Below are positions 10,101 through 18,080 of a DNA stretch of 64,000 nucleotides, piece after piece. Numbering within the stretch: the stretch's first letter is position 1; each line of letters begins with the position of its first letter. The position numbers and the translations under genes were made by a program. Under the pieces are notes generated by a model that saw nothing but the letters and a program-made list of their open reading frames with translations, had not been told where the DNA came from and did no database searches. Origin of the DNA: Kosakonia cowanii JCM 10956 = DSM 18146 (GTDB lineage Bacteria > Pseudomonadota > Gammaproteobacteria > Enterobacterales > Enterobacteriaceae); contig NZ_CP019445.1 of the NCBI RefSeq assembly GCF_001975225.1, positions 3,720,001 through 3,784,000 on the forward strand, in the 5' to 3' direction.

Positions 10101-10882
10101 CGGGTCTGCGGCACGTTAGAGCCCCAGGCGAGAATGTAGCTGGAGTTGTACCAGTCAGCGGATTCCGGCACGTCGGTCTGCTCGCCCCAGGTCTGCGGTG
10201 AGGCAGGCGGCAAGTCGCAGTACCAGTCGTAGAAGCTCAGGCAGGTGCCGCCAATCAGCGACAGATAGCGTGCGCCGGAGGCGTAAGAGACCATCGACAT
10301 CGCCGGGATTGGCGAGAAGCCAGCCACGCGGTCAGGGCCGTAAGTTTTCACGGTGTAGACGTTAGAGGCGGCAATCAGTTCATTCACCTCCTGCCAGGAG
10401 GAGCGCACAAAGCCACCGCGTCCGCGCGCCTGTTTAAAGCTCTTCGCTTTATCCACATCTTCAATGATAGAAGCCCAGGCATTCACCGGATCGCTGTGCT
10501 GCGCTTTCGCTTCACGCCAGAGTTTGATCAGGCGTTTACGCATCAGGGGGTATTTCAGGCGGTTGGCGCTGTAAAGATACCAGGAGTAGCTCGCCCCGCG
10601 CGGACAGCCGCGTGGTTCGTGATTCGGCATATCAGGACGGGTACGCGGGTAGTCCGTTTGCTGGGTTTCCCAGGTGACCAGGCCGTTCTTGACGAAAATC
10701 TGCCAGCTGCACGAGCCGGTGCAGTTTACGCCATGGGTAGAGCGCACGATTTTGTCGTGCTGCCAGCGGCTGCGGTATCCATCCTCCCAGTCCCGGTTGG
10801 TGTTTACGAGCTGGCCGTGCCCATCGGCAAAGGTTTCGCCTTTCTGTTTAAAGTAGCGAAACCGGTCCAGGAATTTACTCAT
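7139..10882 (-). CDS. narG: Respiratory nitrate reductase A, alpha subunit (molybdoenzyme)
   Basis: NarG is the catalytic subunit that reduces nitrate to nitrite on the cytoplasmic side using a bis-MGD molybdenum cofactor. The FS0 cluster ligands H50, C54 and C58 appear in HGVNCTGSCSW, with the fourth cysteine in the following GCPRGASY motif; the molybdenum-ligating aspartate is in YDWYCDLPP. The ATG at 10882 follows CAACAGGAG and gives 1247 residues, identical in length to E. coli NarG. Longer in-frame extension upstream runs through the promoter and FNR site and is not coding. First gene of narGHJI. Confidence 0.98.
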   Translation of the reverse strand: MSKFLDRFRYFKQKGETFADGHGQLVNTNRDWEDGYRSRWQHDKIVRSTHGVNCTGSCSWQIFVKNGLVTWETQQTDYPRTRPDMPNHEPRGCPRGASYSWYLYSANRLKYPLMRKRLIKLWREAKAQHSDPVNAWASIIEDVDKAKSFKQARGRGGFVRSSWQEVNELIAASNVYTVKTYGPDRVAGFSPIPAMSMVSYASGARYLSLIGGTCLSFYDWYCDLPPASPQTWGEQTDVPESADWYNSSYILAWGSNVPQTRTPDAHFFTEVRYKGTKTVAITPDYAEIAKLCDLWLAPKQGTDAAMALAMGHVMLREFHLDKPSQYFTDYVRRYTDMPMLVMLEERDGYYAAGRMLRAADLVDALGQQNNPEWKTVALDSEGNMIAPNGSIGFRWGEKGKWNLEQRDGGNGADVELTLSLLGKHDDVAQVGFPYFGGDNTEHFQGVTLDNILLHKLPVKRLQLADGSSALVTTVYDLNMANYGLDRGLGDENCASRYDEIKAYTPAWAEKVTGVPQAQIIRVAREFAENADKTHGRSMIIVGAGMNHWYHLDMNYRGLINMLVFCGCVGQSGGGWAHYVGQEKLRPQTGWQPLAFALDWQRPARHMNSTSYFYNHSSQWRYETVTAQEFLSPMADKSRYSGHLIDFNVRAERMGWLPSAPQLGTNPLRIAAEAEKAGMSAVDYTVKSLKEGSLRFAAEQPENGRNHPRNLFIWRSNLLGSSGKGHEYMLKYLLGTEHGIQGQDLGKQGGVKPEEVEWQDNGLDGKLDLVVTLDFRLSSTCLYSDIVLPTATWYEKDDMNTSDMHPFIHPLSAAVDPAWESKSDWEIYKGIAKSFSALCVGHLGKETDVVTLPIQHDSAAELAQPLGVKDWKKGECDLIPGKTAPHIIPVERDYPATYERFTSIGPLMEKIGNGGKGIAWNTQSEMDLLRKLNYVKADGPAKGQPMLNSAIDAAEMILTLAPETNGNVAVKAWAALSEFTGRDHTHLALNKEDEKIRFRDIQAQPRKIISSPTWSGLEDEHVSYNAGYTNVHELIPWRTLSGRQQLYQDHQWMRDFGESLLVYRPPINTRSVKEMLGVKGNGYPEKALNFLTPHQKWGIHSTYSDNLLMLTLGRGGPIVWLSETDAKEMGIADNDWIEVFNSNGALTARAVVSQRVPSGMTMMYHAQERIVNLPGSEITGQRGGIHNSVTRITPKPTHMIGGYAQLAYGFNYYGTVGSNRDEFVVVRKMKNINWLDGEGNDQVQESAK

Positions 10883-11226
10883 CGGGGGTTCTCCTGTTGG
10901 AGCCTGTACGGCTCTCTGGCTAAATCGACATTGCTGCATTTGCCGCGAAGGTAACCCCCGCAAAGACAACGAGAATTGATGATGATCAAGCCGCCATAGC
11001 GCGCCATTTATGCGCTGACAACGGAGTACTCCCAAAGAGTTATCGATGATTTTCACGTAACTAACTGATTCACATAAATATATTATATTTAGTTACTGGA
11101 TTATTCAGATTTATCCCGGTATCCAGGTATTAAGGGGTAGACGCCGCTGCGATGCGATAGCGGTCACAGTGCTGGCCGCAGCAGGCGCAGTTAAGGCTGT
11201 TAGTATGTTGTAACTATGAAGAAGAC
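10883..11226 (-). promoter_or_regulatory. narG upstream control region
   Basis: This 344-bp stretch between narG and the narK terminator has no convincing gene. Besides the FNR site it contains NarL-type heptamers. AGGGGTA at 11133-11139 is the complement of a perfect TACYYMT, and near-matches flank the palindromic GGAGTACTCC around 11020-11032. A very AT-rich segment at 11070-11100 (ATAAATATATTATATTT) lies between the distal heptamer and the FNR site, where E. coli narG has its IHF bend. The layout predicts NarL-phosphate plus IHF plus FNR control; IHF is inferred only from position. Confidence 0.75.
10976..10989 (-). promoter_or_regulatory. FNR site of the narG promoter
   Basis: TTGATGATGATCAA is a perfect TTGAT-N4-ATCAA FNR palindrome, centred about 100 bp upstream of the narG start. 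With FNR at about -40.5, transcription would begin near 10942, leaving a leader of about 60 nt, as in E. coli. It implies anaerobic activation of narGHJI. Confidence 0.9.
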
Positions 11227-11253
11227 AAAAAAATGCGCGACCGAAGCCGCGCA
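11227..11253 (-). terminator. Rho-independent terminator of narK
   Basis: On the minus strand, TGCGCGGC-TTCG-GTCGCGCA followed by seven T residues starts about 25 nt after the narK stop. The stem is GC-rich with a TTCG loop, so narK and narGHJI are likely separate transcripts. Confidence 0.93.
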
Positions 11254-11277
11254 ATGATAATCAACACACTACATTTA

Positions 11278-12669
11278 TTATTGTTTTTTACGCCCGTATA
11301 TCGCCCAGGTGATCACCACACAGGCGATATAGAACACAAGGAACACTTTCATCGCACCCGCCGGTGAGCCGGTCAGCGCCAGCGAGGTACCAAACGCTTT
11401 CGGGATAAAGAAGCCGCCAATCGCGCCAATCGCCGAGATAAAGCCCAGCGCGGCCGCCGTTTCCGTCGCAGCTTCACGCATCGCGTCGCTCTCACTGCCA
11501 CCCGCTTTCTTCACCCGCTCCATGGTCATCTTACGGAAGATAACGGAGATCATCTGGAAGGTGGAGCCACTGCCCAGCCCGGCGGTGAGGAACAGCACCA
11601 GGAAGACGCAGAAGAAGGCAGTGAAGTTGCCGCCCTCGCCGTTCGACGGCAGCGTCAGGAACAGCAAGGCGCTGAAGATCGCCATCACCACAAAGTTCAC
11701 CAGCGTCACGCGCGTTCCGCCAAGACGGTCGGAAATCGCGCCGCCTGCGGAACGTGCCAGCGCGCCAACCAGCGGCCCGAAGAAGGCAAAGTGCAGGATC
11801 TGCACCTCCGGGAACTGGGTTTTTGACAGCATCGCAAAGCCAGCGGAGAAGCCGATAAACGAGCCAAAGGTCGCCAGGTAGAGGAAGCTCATGATCCACA
11901 GATGCGAGCGCTTCAGCACCGGCAATTGCGCGCTGAGGGAGGCTTTCGAGGTCGCCAGTTCGTTCATGCCAAACCATGCCGCCAGCGTAAACACCGCCAG
12001 GAACGGCACCCAGATCCACGCTGCGTTTTGCAGGTAGAGCATGGTGCCATCAGGCTGGGTTACGCCACCGCCGCCAAAGGCAGCAAAGATGGAGAAGGAG
12101 ACCGCCAGCGGCGCAATCAGCTGCATCACGCTGACGCCAAGGTTGCCGAAGCCGCCATTGATGCCGAGCGCCCCGCCCTGCTTCTCTTTCGGGAAGAAGA
12201 AGCTGATGTTCGCCATGCTGGAGGCAAAGTTCGCCCCGGCAAAACCGCACAGCAGGGAGATAATAATAAATGTGGTGAATGGCGTGGAGATATCCTGCAC
12301 CGCAAAACCGAGCCAGACGCAGGGGATAATCAGAATGCCGGTGCTGAATGCCGTCCAGCGACGACCGCCAAACACCGGTACCATAAAGGAGTACGGTACG
12401 CGCAGCAGCGCGCCGGAGACCGACGGCAGCGCCGTCAGCATAAACAGCTGGTCTGTGGTGAACTGAAAGCCCACTTTGGGGAGATTTACCGCCACTGCGC
12501 TAAACAGCATCCAGACGCAGAACGCTAAAAGCAGGCAGGGCACGGAGATCCACAGATTGCGGCTGGCAATCTGCTGCCCCTGCTGCTGCCAAAAAGCCGG
12601 ATCTTCGGGACGCCACTCGGTAATAACCCGTGATGACGAACGCGAATCCGGAACGGATGTTTGATGCAT
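11278..12669 (-). CDS. narK: Nitrate/nitrite antiporter
   Basis: NarK is an inner-membrane major facilitator protein that brings in nitrate and exports nitrite for the NarGHI enzyme. About twelve hydrophobic helices are visible. The nitrate-signature glycine-rich helices are present (GFAGANFASSMANISFFFP and a second copy near residue 400), and substrate-binding arginine R90 lies in the SGALLRVPYSF helix. The ATG at 12669 is preceded by AGAGGTG and gives 463 residues, the E. coli length; an upstream in-frame ATG would add 12 residues without a ribosome site. It has its own FNR-dependent promoter and is divergent from narXL. Confidence 0.97.
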   Translation of the reverse strand: MHQTSVPDSRSSSRVITEWRPEDPAFWQQQGQQIASRNLWISVPCLLLAFCVWMLFSAVAVNLPKVGFQFTTDQLFMLTALPSVSGALLRVPYSFMVPVFGGRRWTAFSTGILIIPCVWLGFAVQDISTPFTTFIIISLLCGFAGANFASSMANISFFFPKEKQGGALGINGGFGNLGVSVMQLIAPLAVSFSIFAAFGGGGVTQPDGTMLYLQNAAWIWVPFLAVFTLAAWFGMNELATSKASLSAQLPVLKRSHLWIMSFLYLATFGSFIGFSAGFAMLSKTQFPEVQILHFAFFGPLVGALARSAGGAISDRLGGTRVTLVNFVVMAIFSALLFLTLPSNGEGGNFTAFFCVFLVLFLTAGLGSGSTFQMISVIFRKMTMERVKKAGGSESDAMREAATETAAALGFISAIGAIGGFFIPKAFGTSLALTGSPAGAMKVFLVFYIACVVITWAIYGRKKQ

Positions 12670-12728
12670 AGACACCTCTGATGTGCAGTTTGATGCCTGC
12701 CACATTAATTTCTGTGGCGCGCGTTAAG

Positions 12729-12742
12729 TTGATATAAATCAA
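12729..12742 (-). promoter_or_regulatory. FNR site of the narK promoter
   Basis: TTGATATAAATCAA is a perfect FNR palindrome centred about 66 bp upstream of the narK ATG. This places transcription start near 12694 if FNR binds at -41.5, as in E. coli narK. Confidence 0.92.
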
Positions 12743-12884
12743 AGGAAAAGCTGGCGTTATAAAGCGCAAAAAAACATCATGCTCATTTATGAGTAGCGTT
12801 TAACGCTAAAAAAGGTGTGGTTTTTCACGGCGCTGACCGCTGCCGGGTCGTTTGCCCCTCCAAATGTCACCCCACTGGCAATAA

Positions 12885-12918
12885 AGGAGTAACTCTTTGT
12901 GGGTATGGGTATACTCCA
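12885..12918 (-). promoter_or_regulatory. Cluster of NarL heptamers in the narK-narX intergenic region
   Basis: AGGAGTA (12885-12891) and ATGGGTA (12905-12911) are complements of perfect TACYYMT heptamers. GTGGGTA (12899-12905) and TACTCCA (12912-12918) each match at six of seven positions. They lie about 190 bp upstream of the narK transcription start, where E. coli narK has its activating NarL cluster, and close enough to narX (12978) to also affect that gene. The remaining intergenic sequence (12670-12977) shows no gene. Confidence 0.8.
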
Positions 12919-12977
12919 GGCGATATCTGACAATAACGCCACCCGCACCTTTCGCGGCCAAGGAGTCTCATTTCCCC

Positions 12978-14780
12978 ATGCTTAAACGCCTCTTTTCACC
13001 GATGTCGCTGGTCAGCCAACTGGCCGTACTGATGCTGTTATCCACGCTGATTGGCGTGACCGGTATGGCGGTCTCCGGCTGGCTGGTGCAGGGCGTTCAG
13101 GGCAGCGCGCACGCCATCAACAAAGCGGGTTCGCTGCGTATGCAGAGCTACCGCCTGATGTCGGCCATCCCGCTGCAGGAAAGCGAGCAATATCTGTTAG
13201 ATGAGATGGAGCACACCGCTTTCAGCCCCGAACTGGCGCTGGCGGCAAAACGCGATGGCCAGCAGGCGCAGCTTGCTGATTTGCAAACCTACTGGCACAA
13301 CGTGGTGATCCCGGCGATTAAAGATGCCCGGCAGCCAGCGCAGGTTGCAGAGATCATCGCCGTCTTCGTTGGGCGCATCGATAAACTGGTCTCCGCTTTT
13401 GACAGCAATACCGAGCACCGCATCGCCGAAGTGGTGGTGCTGCACCGGGTGATGGCGATTCTGATGGGCTTGCTGATCCTGATTGCGCTGGTGTGGCTGC
13501 GGGCGCGTCTGCTCCGTCCGTGGCAGCAGCTGCTGCATATGGCGCGTGCCGTCAGCCAGCGAGATTTTACCCAGCGCGCCCATATCAGCGGCGGCAACGA
13601 GATGGCAACGCTTGGCGAGGCGCTTAACAATATGTCTGCGGAGCTGGGCGAAAGTTACGCGGTGCTTGAGCGGCGCGTACAGGAGAAGACCGCCGGGCTT
13701 GAGCAGAAGAACGAAATCCTCTCCTTCTTATGGCAGGCCAACCACCGCCTGCATTCACGCATTCCGATGTGTGAGCGCCTCTCGCCGGTGCTCAATGGCT
13801 TACAGAATCTGACCCTGCTGCACGATATTGAACTGCGGGTTTATGACCTGGAAGATGAAGAGAATCACCAGGAGTTTACCTGCCAGTCGACGGCCAGTTG
13901 CGACGTGAAAGGCTGCCACCTCTGCCCGCGCGACGGTAAGCTGATTGAATCGACCGGCATTGGCTCGACGCTCAAATGGCGGCTGGCGGATGCCCATATG
14001 CAGTACGGTTTGCTGCTGGCGAAACTGCCGCCGGGCCGCCATTTAAGCCATGACCAGCAGCAGCTGGTTGATACTCTGGTTGAACAGCTTACCGCCACGC
14101 TGGCGCTGGATCGCCATCAGGATCGCCAGCAGCAATTAATGGTGATGGAGGAGCGCGCGACCATTGCCCGCGAGCTGCATGACTCGATTGCTCAGTCCCT
14201 CTCCTGTATGAAGATGCAGGTCAGCTGTTTGCAGATGCAGGGCGATGAAATCCCCGAGAGCAGCCGCCAGTTATTGAGCCAGATCCGCAATGAACTCAAT
14301 ACCTCATGGGCGCAGCTACGCGAGCTGCTGACCACTTTCCGCTTACAGCTCACCGAGCCGGGTCTGCGCCCGGCGCTGGAGTCCAGCTGTCAGGAGTACA
14401 GCGCCCATTTTGGTTTCGACGTGCGGCTTGATTACCAGCTTCCGCCGCGCGTTGTCCCGGCGCATCAGGCCATTCATCTGTTGCAGATCGCCCGCGAGGC
14501 GCTGAGCAATGCGTTAAAACACTCCGGCGCTACCGCGGTCAGCGTCGCCGTGCAACAACAGGAAAACCGGGTGATATTACGCATCAGCGATAACGGGTGC
14601 GGGATCCCGGACAATGCGGAACGGACCAACCACTACGGATTAATTATTATGCGTGACCGCGCGCAAAGCCTGCGCGGCGACTGCCAGGTGCGTCCCGGAG
14701 CCTCCGGGGGGACTGACGTTGTCGTGACGTTTATACCCGAAACGTTTCTCTCATCCATGCAAGGAGATAACCATGAGTAA
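12978..14780 (+). CDS. narX: Nitrate/nitrite sensor histidine kinase NarX
   Basis: NarX senses nitrate and nitrite in the periplasm and phosphorylates NarL. The protein has TM1 near residues 13-35, a periplasmic sensor with the P-box sequence [15 protein letters not shown] (about residues 42-56), TM2 near 155-175, a HAMP domain, a cysteine-rich central module ([10 protein letters not shown]), the H-box [16 protein letters not shown] and a HATPase domain (DNGCG). The ATG at 12978 gives 600 residues against 598 in E. coli; an upstream ATG at 12897 would add 27 unconserved residues. It overlaps narL by 8 nt. Confidence 0.97.
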   Translation: MLKRLFSPMSLVSQLAVLMLLSTLIGVTGMAVSGWLVQGVQGSAHAINKAGSLRMQSYRLMSAIPLQESEQYLLDEMEHTAFSPELALAAKRDGQQAQLADLQTYWHNVVIPAIKDARQPAQVAEIIAVFVGRIDKLVSAFDSNTEHRIAEVVVLHRVMAILMGLLILIALVWLRARLLRPWQQLLHMARAVSQRDFTQRAHISGGNEMATLGEALNNMSAELGESYAVLERRVQEKTAGLEQKNEILSFLWQANHRLHSRIPMCERLSPVLNGLQNLTLLHDIELRVYDLEDEENHQEFTCQSTASCDVKGCHLCPRDGKLIESTGIGSTLKWRLADAHMQYGLLLAKLPPGRHLSHDQQQLVDTLVEQLTATLALDRHQDRQQQLMVMEERATIARELHDSIAQSLSCMKMQVSCLQMQGDEIPESSRQLLSQIRNELNTSWAQLRELLTTFRLQLTEPGLRPALESSCQEYSAHFGFDVRLDYQLPPRVVPAHQAIHLLQIAREALSNALKHSGATAVSVAVQQQENRVILRISDNGCGIPDNAERTNHYGLIIMRDRAQSLRGDCQVRPGASGGTDVVVTFIPETFLSSMQGDNHE

Positions 14781-15423
14781 TCAGGATCCGGCAACTATCC
14801 TGCTGATCGACGACCATCCGATGCTGCGTACCGGTGTGAAGCAGTTAATTAGCATGGCCCATGACATCACCGTCGTCGGCGAGGCGAGCAACGGGGAGCA
14901 AGGCATTGAGCTGGCGGAGTCGCTGGACCCGGACCTGATCCTGCTCGATCTCAATATGCCGGGCATGAACGGGCTGGAAACCCTCGATAAGCTGCGGGAG
15001 AAAACCCTCTCCGGGCGCATCGTGGTGTTCAGCGTCTCTAATCATGAAGAGGATGTGGTCACCGCCCTCAAGCGCGGTGCCGACGGCTACCTGCTGAAAG
15101 ATATGGAGCCGGAAGATTTGCTGAAGGCGTTACAGCAGGCGGCGGCAGGCGAAATGGTGCTGAGCGAAGCGCTGACCCCGGTGCTCGCGGCCAGCCTGCG
15201 CGCCAACCGCGCGACTACCGATCGCGATATCTCCCAGTTAACGCCGCGCGAGCGCGACATCCTGAAACTGATCGCCCAGGGGCTGCCAAACAAGATGATT
15301 GCCCGCCGTCTGGATATCACCGAGAGCACGGTGAAAGTGCACGTCAAACATATGCTGAAAAAGATGAAGCTTAAATCCCGCGTCGAAGCGGCGGTCTGGG
15401 TACACCAGGAGCGGGTTTTCTGA
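14773..15423 (+). CDS. narL: Nitrate/nitrite response regulator NarL
   Basis: NarL, when phosphorylated, binds TACYYMT heptamers and activates the nitrate genes (narG, narK) while repressing alternative electron acceptor pathways. The 216-residue length equals E. coli. The receiver domain has D59 in [11 protein letters not shown], and the LuxR-type helix-turn-helix ([25 protein letters not shown]) occupies the C-terminal third. The start overlaps narX by 8 nt. The stop codon abuts the stop of the convergent ychO gene with no space between them. Confidence 0.98.
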   Translation: MSNQDPATILLIDDHPMLRTGVKQLISMAHDITVVGEASNGEQGIELAESLDPDLILLDLNMPGMNGLETLDKLREKTLSGRIVVFSVSNHEEDVVTALKRGADGYLLKDMEPEDLLKALQQAAAGEMVLSEALTPVLAASLRANRATTDRDISQLTPRERDILKLIAQGLPNKMIARRLDITESTVKVHVKHMLKKMKLKSRVEAAVWVHQERVF

Positions 15424-16839
15424 TCACGGCGCGGCTGGCAGCGACCAGTCCGTACCGCCTTCTGTTGCCGGTGGGATCACCGGCTCGGTCAGTTTCAGCA
15501 CAATGGTGTTGGACTCCACTTTCTGCCCCTTCTCATCCTCCACCAGCACCGACAGCGTCCAGCTGTTGCTCGCCCCTTCGCTGCTGTCCCAGCGCGGCAT
15601 AATCAACGTCCAGCCATCGCCGCTGCGCGCATTCACCGGCGGCGTCAGGCTCAGCGCCTGGGTATCGCCCTGCCAGGTCAGGCTGCGAATACCATGCGTA
15701 CTGTGGATTTGCAGCTTAAGCGCCACAGTTTCCCCCGGCTGTAGATCCCAGGGCGGCGTCGCCAGGAAGACGGAAAGCGTTTTGCGCTGGCGGTACTCAA
15801 ACACCGGCAGATTGTTGCGCGTCGGGCTATCGTAGCGGCTGCCGCGCAGCGAGCGGCTGACGGCAACTTCAGAGGGGGAGAGTTGCTTATGCAGCGGCAC
15901 GCCAAAGCGGTAGTTGAGTTTTAGCCCCAGGTCGTTCTGGCTTACCCCGCTCTCCCCCTGGCGATGCTCTGCGGTGATGGTCACCAGTGGCACCGGGGTG
16001 TAATTGACCCCCAGTTTGACGGCGACCGGGTTGTGATAGCCGGTGCCGCTGTCAAACAGATCGACACTGTCGCCAAAGTACTGCTCCACGCTGACGCTGG
16101 TGTTGACGTACTGGTAGAACGGCAGCCGTGCCTGTGCCGTCACATCATAGCCGCGCGCCATGCGCTGCTGCTGCGTCGCCGTGTCATAACGCCAGTGGCT
16201 CACCGGCTGGTAGTAGTTGGCCGACAGACGCAGGTATTCGCCCCACGCTTCCGCGCCAAACCCGGCACGGCCGGTATTCTCTTCCAGTTGGGTGTCGTAA
16301 AAGGTGTTGTAGCCGAGCAGCCAGTCGCCGGCGACCCAGCGCTGCCCGAGACCCACGTTACCTATTAGCCCGCTATCCTGCTGCGTAAGGCCCAGCTGGC
16401 TCCAGCTCAGATAGCGGTTATTGTCCTGCAACGGCACAAACCAGTTGCCGTGACTGCCGTTAAACTGCCCTTCGTTATCCACTTTCATATCGACGGTGGC
16501 GTTGCCCCACGGCGAAAGCCAGGACTCCACCTGCTGATTGACCTCGCCGCTCACCACATCGCGCAGTTGGCCAAAGGCAAACTGGCGCGCCTGTTGGCCA
16601 GCGCTGAGATCGCTGTCGGTCATGCTCGCTTCACCAAACGCTTTCGCCACTTCGGCAAAGTGTTTCTCCTGCGCATCCGTTTCGGGTGCCATGCTGAGAT
16701 CCGGCAGGCCGTCGCCATTGTTATCGAACGGGTTTTCCGCCTGCTGCACATATTTGCTCTGCAGCGCATGGGCATCGCCTCCCGCCACTAAGAAGGCAAG
16801 AAGGGAGAGAACTGGAGAAGTAAAGGAGCGGCGCATCAC
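15424..16839 (-). CDS. ychO: YchO, inverse autotransporter (invasin/intimin-like) beta-barrel protein
   Basis: The 471-residue protein starts with a signal peptide (FTSPVLSLLAFLVAGGDAHA). It carries the inverse autotransporter barrel region (about residues 70-330: WLSPWGNATVDMKV, LGQRWV, GYNTFYD, GLKLNYRFG) found in intimin and invasin, followed by one Ig-like domain (about 370-460). It lacks the tandem Ig repeats and lectin end of true adhesins. E. coli YchO sits in the same place beside narL. It is expected in the outer membrane; its role is not well defined. Its stop touches the narL stop. Confidence 0.88.
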   Translation of the reverse strand: MMRRSFTSPVLSLLAFLVAGGDAHALQSKYVQQAENPFDNNGDGLPDLSMAPETDAQEKHFAEVAKAFGEASMTDSDLSAGQQARQFAFGQLRDVVSGEVNQQVESWLSPWGNATVDMKVDNEGQFNGSHGNWFVPLQDNNRYLSWSQLGLTQQDSGLIGNVGLGQRWVAGDWLLGYNTFYDTQLEENTGRAGFGAEAWGEYLRLSANYYQPVSHWRYDTATQQQRMARGYDVTAQARLPFYQYVNTSVSVEQYFGDSVDLFDSGTGYHNPVAVKLGVNYTPVPLVTITAEHRQGESGVSQNDLGLKLNYRFGVPLHKQLSPSEVAVSRSLRGSRYDSPTRNNLPVFEYRQRKTLSVFLATPPWDLQPGETVALKLQIHSTHGIRSLTWQGDTQALSLTPPVNARSGDGWTLIMPRWDSSEGASNSWTLSVLVEDEKGQKVESNTIVLKLTEPVIPPATEGGTDWSLPAAP

Positions 16840-16998
16840 GACGTTAACGGGGTTCCTGGGCTAAATTTGTGAAGTAAGTCACTTAGTCTAGCGGTTTTAG
16901 CGGGCGATTACAGCCGCTGGCGATATATCAGGAAAATCCCTAATCGACGCGCCTCGCTGCGGCTACAGTTAATGCATCCTTGTCACGAGAGACGCGTC

Positions 16999-17547
16999 AT
17001 GAAAACAAAAATAACTCTGCTGTGCGGCTGGATGCTGCTCTGCGGCGCGCAGGCTAGCGCCACTCCCCTCTTCGCACTGCAATCCCCGGCCTTTGCCGAT
17101 AACGCGATGATGGAGAAAAAATTCGCCGGTAACGCCAGCAACAACCCCAACTGCACCGGCGAAAACCTCTCGCCAGCGCTGGTGTGGAGTAACGCGCCGA
17201 CTAACACGCAGAGTTTTGCGCTGATCGTGCACGATCCGGAGGGCGCACGCGGGCTGGGGGTAACGCATCTTGTGGCCTATAACATTTCGCCCTCCAGCGC
17301 GGGCTTTGCGCAAAACGCGCTGCGCGATGGCAAAGGCTTTACCGGCGGGAAAAACACGCCCGGCAATTTCCGCTGGCATGGCCCCTGCCCGCCGCCTGGC
17401 AGCGGCGCGCATCACTACACCTTCACCCTTATTGCCACCTCACTGCCACCGACCTTAGAGGAGGGGCTGACCCGCGAGGAGCTTTTCAGCAAGCTTAAAG
17501 GCAACGCCCTTGCCGCCGCCGGGCTGATTGGCCGCTTCGGGCAGTGA
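16999..17547 (+). CDS. YbhB/YbcL-type PEBP (Raf kinase inhibitor-like) periplasmic protein
   Basis: The 182-residue protein has a signal peptide (ITLLCGWMLLCGAQASA) and a phosphatidylethanolamine-binding-protein fold. PEBP hallmarks are NLSPALVWSNAP near residue 55, the ligand-site DPEGARG segment, HLVAYNI, and WHGPCPPPGSGAHHYTFTLIA toward the C-terminus. Members of this family in enterobacteria include YbhB and YbcL; their ligands are unsettled. The start at 16999 is chosen because the signal peptide follows directly. The gene is inserted between ychO and ychN, a place where E. coli K-12 has none. Confidence 0.85.
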   Translation: MKTKITLLCGWMLLCGAQASATPLFALQSPAFADNAMMEKKFAGNASNNPNCTGENLSPALVWSNAPTNTQSFALIVHDPEGARGLGVTHLVAYNISPSSAGFAQNALRDGKGFTGGKNTPGNFRWHGPCPPPGSGAHHYTFTLIATSLPPTLEEGLTREELFSKLKGNALAAAGLIGRFGQ

Positions 17548-17618
17548 TTTTACCTTTTCGCCGCCCGCGCGGCGCAGTAGCATAGCCCTTTTCGCTACGG
17601 TTAATCGAAGGAGTGACA

Positions 17619-17972
17619 ATGCAAAACGTTGTGATCATCGCCAATGGTGCGGCCTACGGAAGTGAATCGCTGTTTAACAGCCTGCGGCTGGCAATTGCGC
17701 TGCGCGAACAGGAGGAGTCTGTCGCGCTGAAGCTGTTTTTAATGTCCGATGCGGTGACCGCCGGGCTGCGCGGCCAGAAGCCCGCTGAGGGCTATAACAT
17801 TCAGCAGATGCTGGAGATCCTTACCGCCCAGGGCGTGCCGGTGAAACTGTGCAAGACCTGCGCCGACGGACGTGGCGTCAGCGCCCTGCCGCTGGTCGAA
17901 GGCGTGGAGATCGGTACCCTTGTCGAGCTGGCGCAGTGGACGCTGGCGGCAGACAAAGTATTAACTTTCTAA
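17619..17972 (+). CDS. ychN: YchN, DsrE/DsrF-like sulfur relay family protein
   Basis: The 117-residue protein matches E. coli YchN in length and most of its sequence. It has the DsrE fold signature (ANGAAYGSESLFNSLRLAIAL), a conserved cysteine pair in LCKTCADGRG and the C-terminal ELAQWTLAADKV helix. DsrE proteins form homo-hexamers and some carry persulfide on the conserved cysteine; for YchN the exact role is unknown. The ATG at 17619 follows GAAGGAG; a GTG two codons earlier is less well placed. Confidence 0.95.
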   Translation: MQNVVIIANGAAYGSESLFNSLRLAIALREQEESVALKLFLMSDAVTAGLRGQKPAEGYNIQQMLEILTAQGVPVKLCKTCADGRGVSALPLVEGVEIGTLVELAQWTLAADKVLTF

Positions 17973-18019
17973 TGGAACGGCGAGTTTAATACAATTTACT
18001 TATGGATGGCGTCGAGTCA

Positions 18020-18047
18020 TCAAGTTTGCCTGCTGTGTTGCCGATAG
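18020..18047 (+). promoter_or_regulatory. Candidate sigma-28 (FliA) promoter for the chemoreceptor gene
   Basis: TCAAGTTT (18020-18027), a 12-bp spacer and GCCGATAG (18040-18047) resemble the flagellar consensus TAAAGTTT-N11-GCCGATAA, with one mismatch in each element and a spacer one base longer. It ends 33 bp before the chemoreceptor ATG. This would tie the receptor to flagellar expression. Confidence 0.65.
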
Positions 18048-18080
18048 CCACTTAAGACAAACACAGCAGGTACAATAAAA

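Noticed and set aside
8957..10201. Long open frame of 414 codons on the plus strand inside narG
   Set aside because: It is antisense to a highly conserved catalytic gene, has low-complexity Arg/His/Ala-rich sequence and no ribosome site; it follows from GC-rich codon use of narG.
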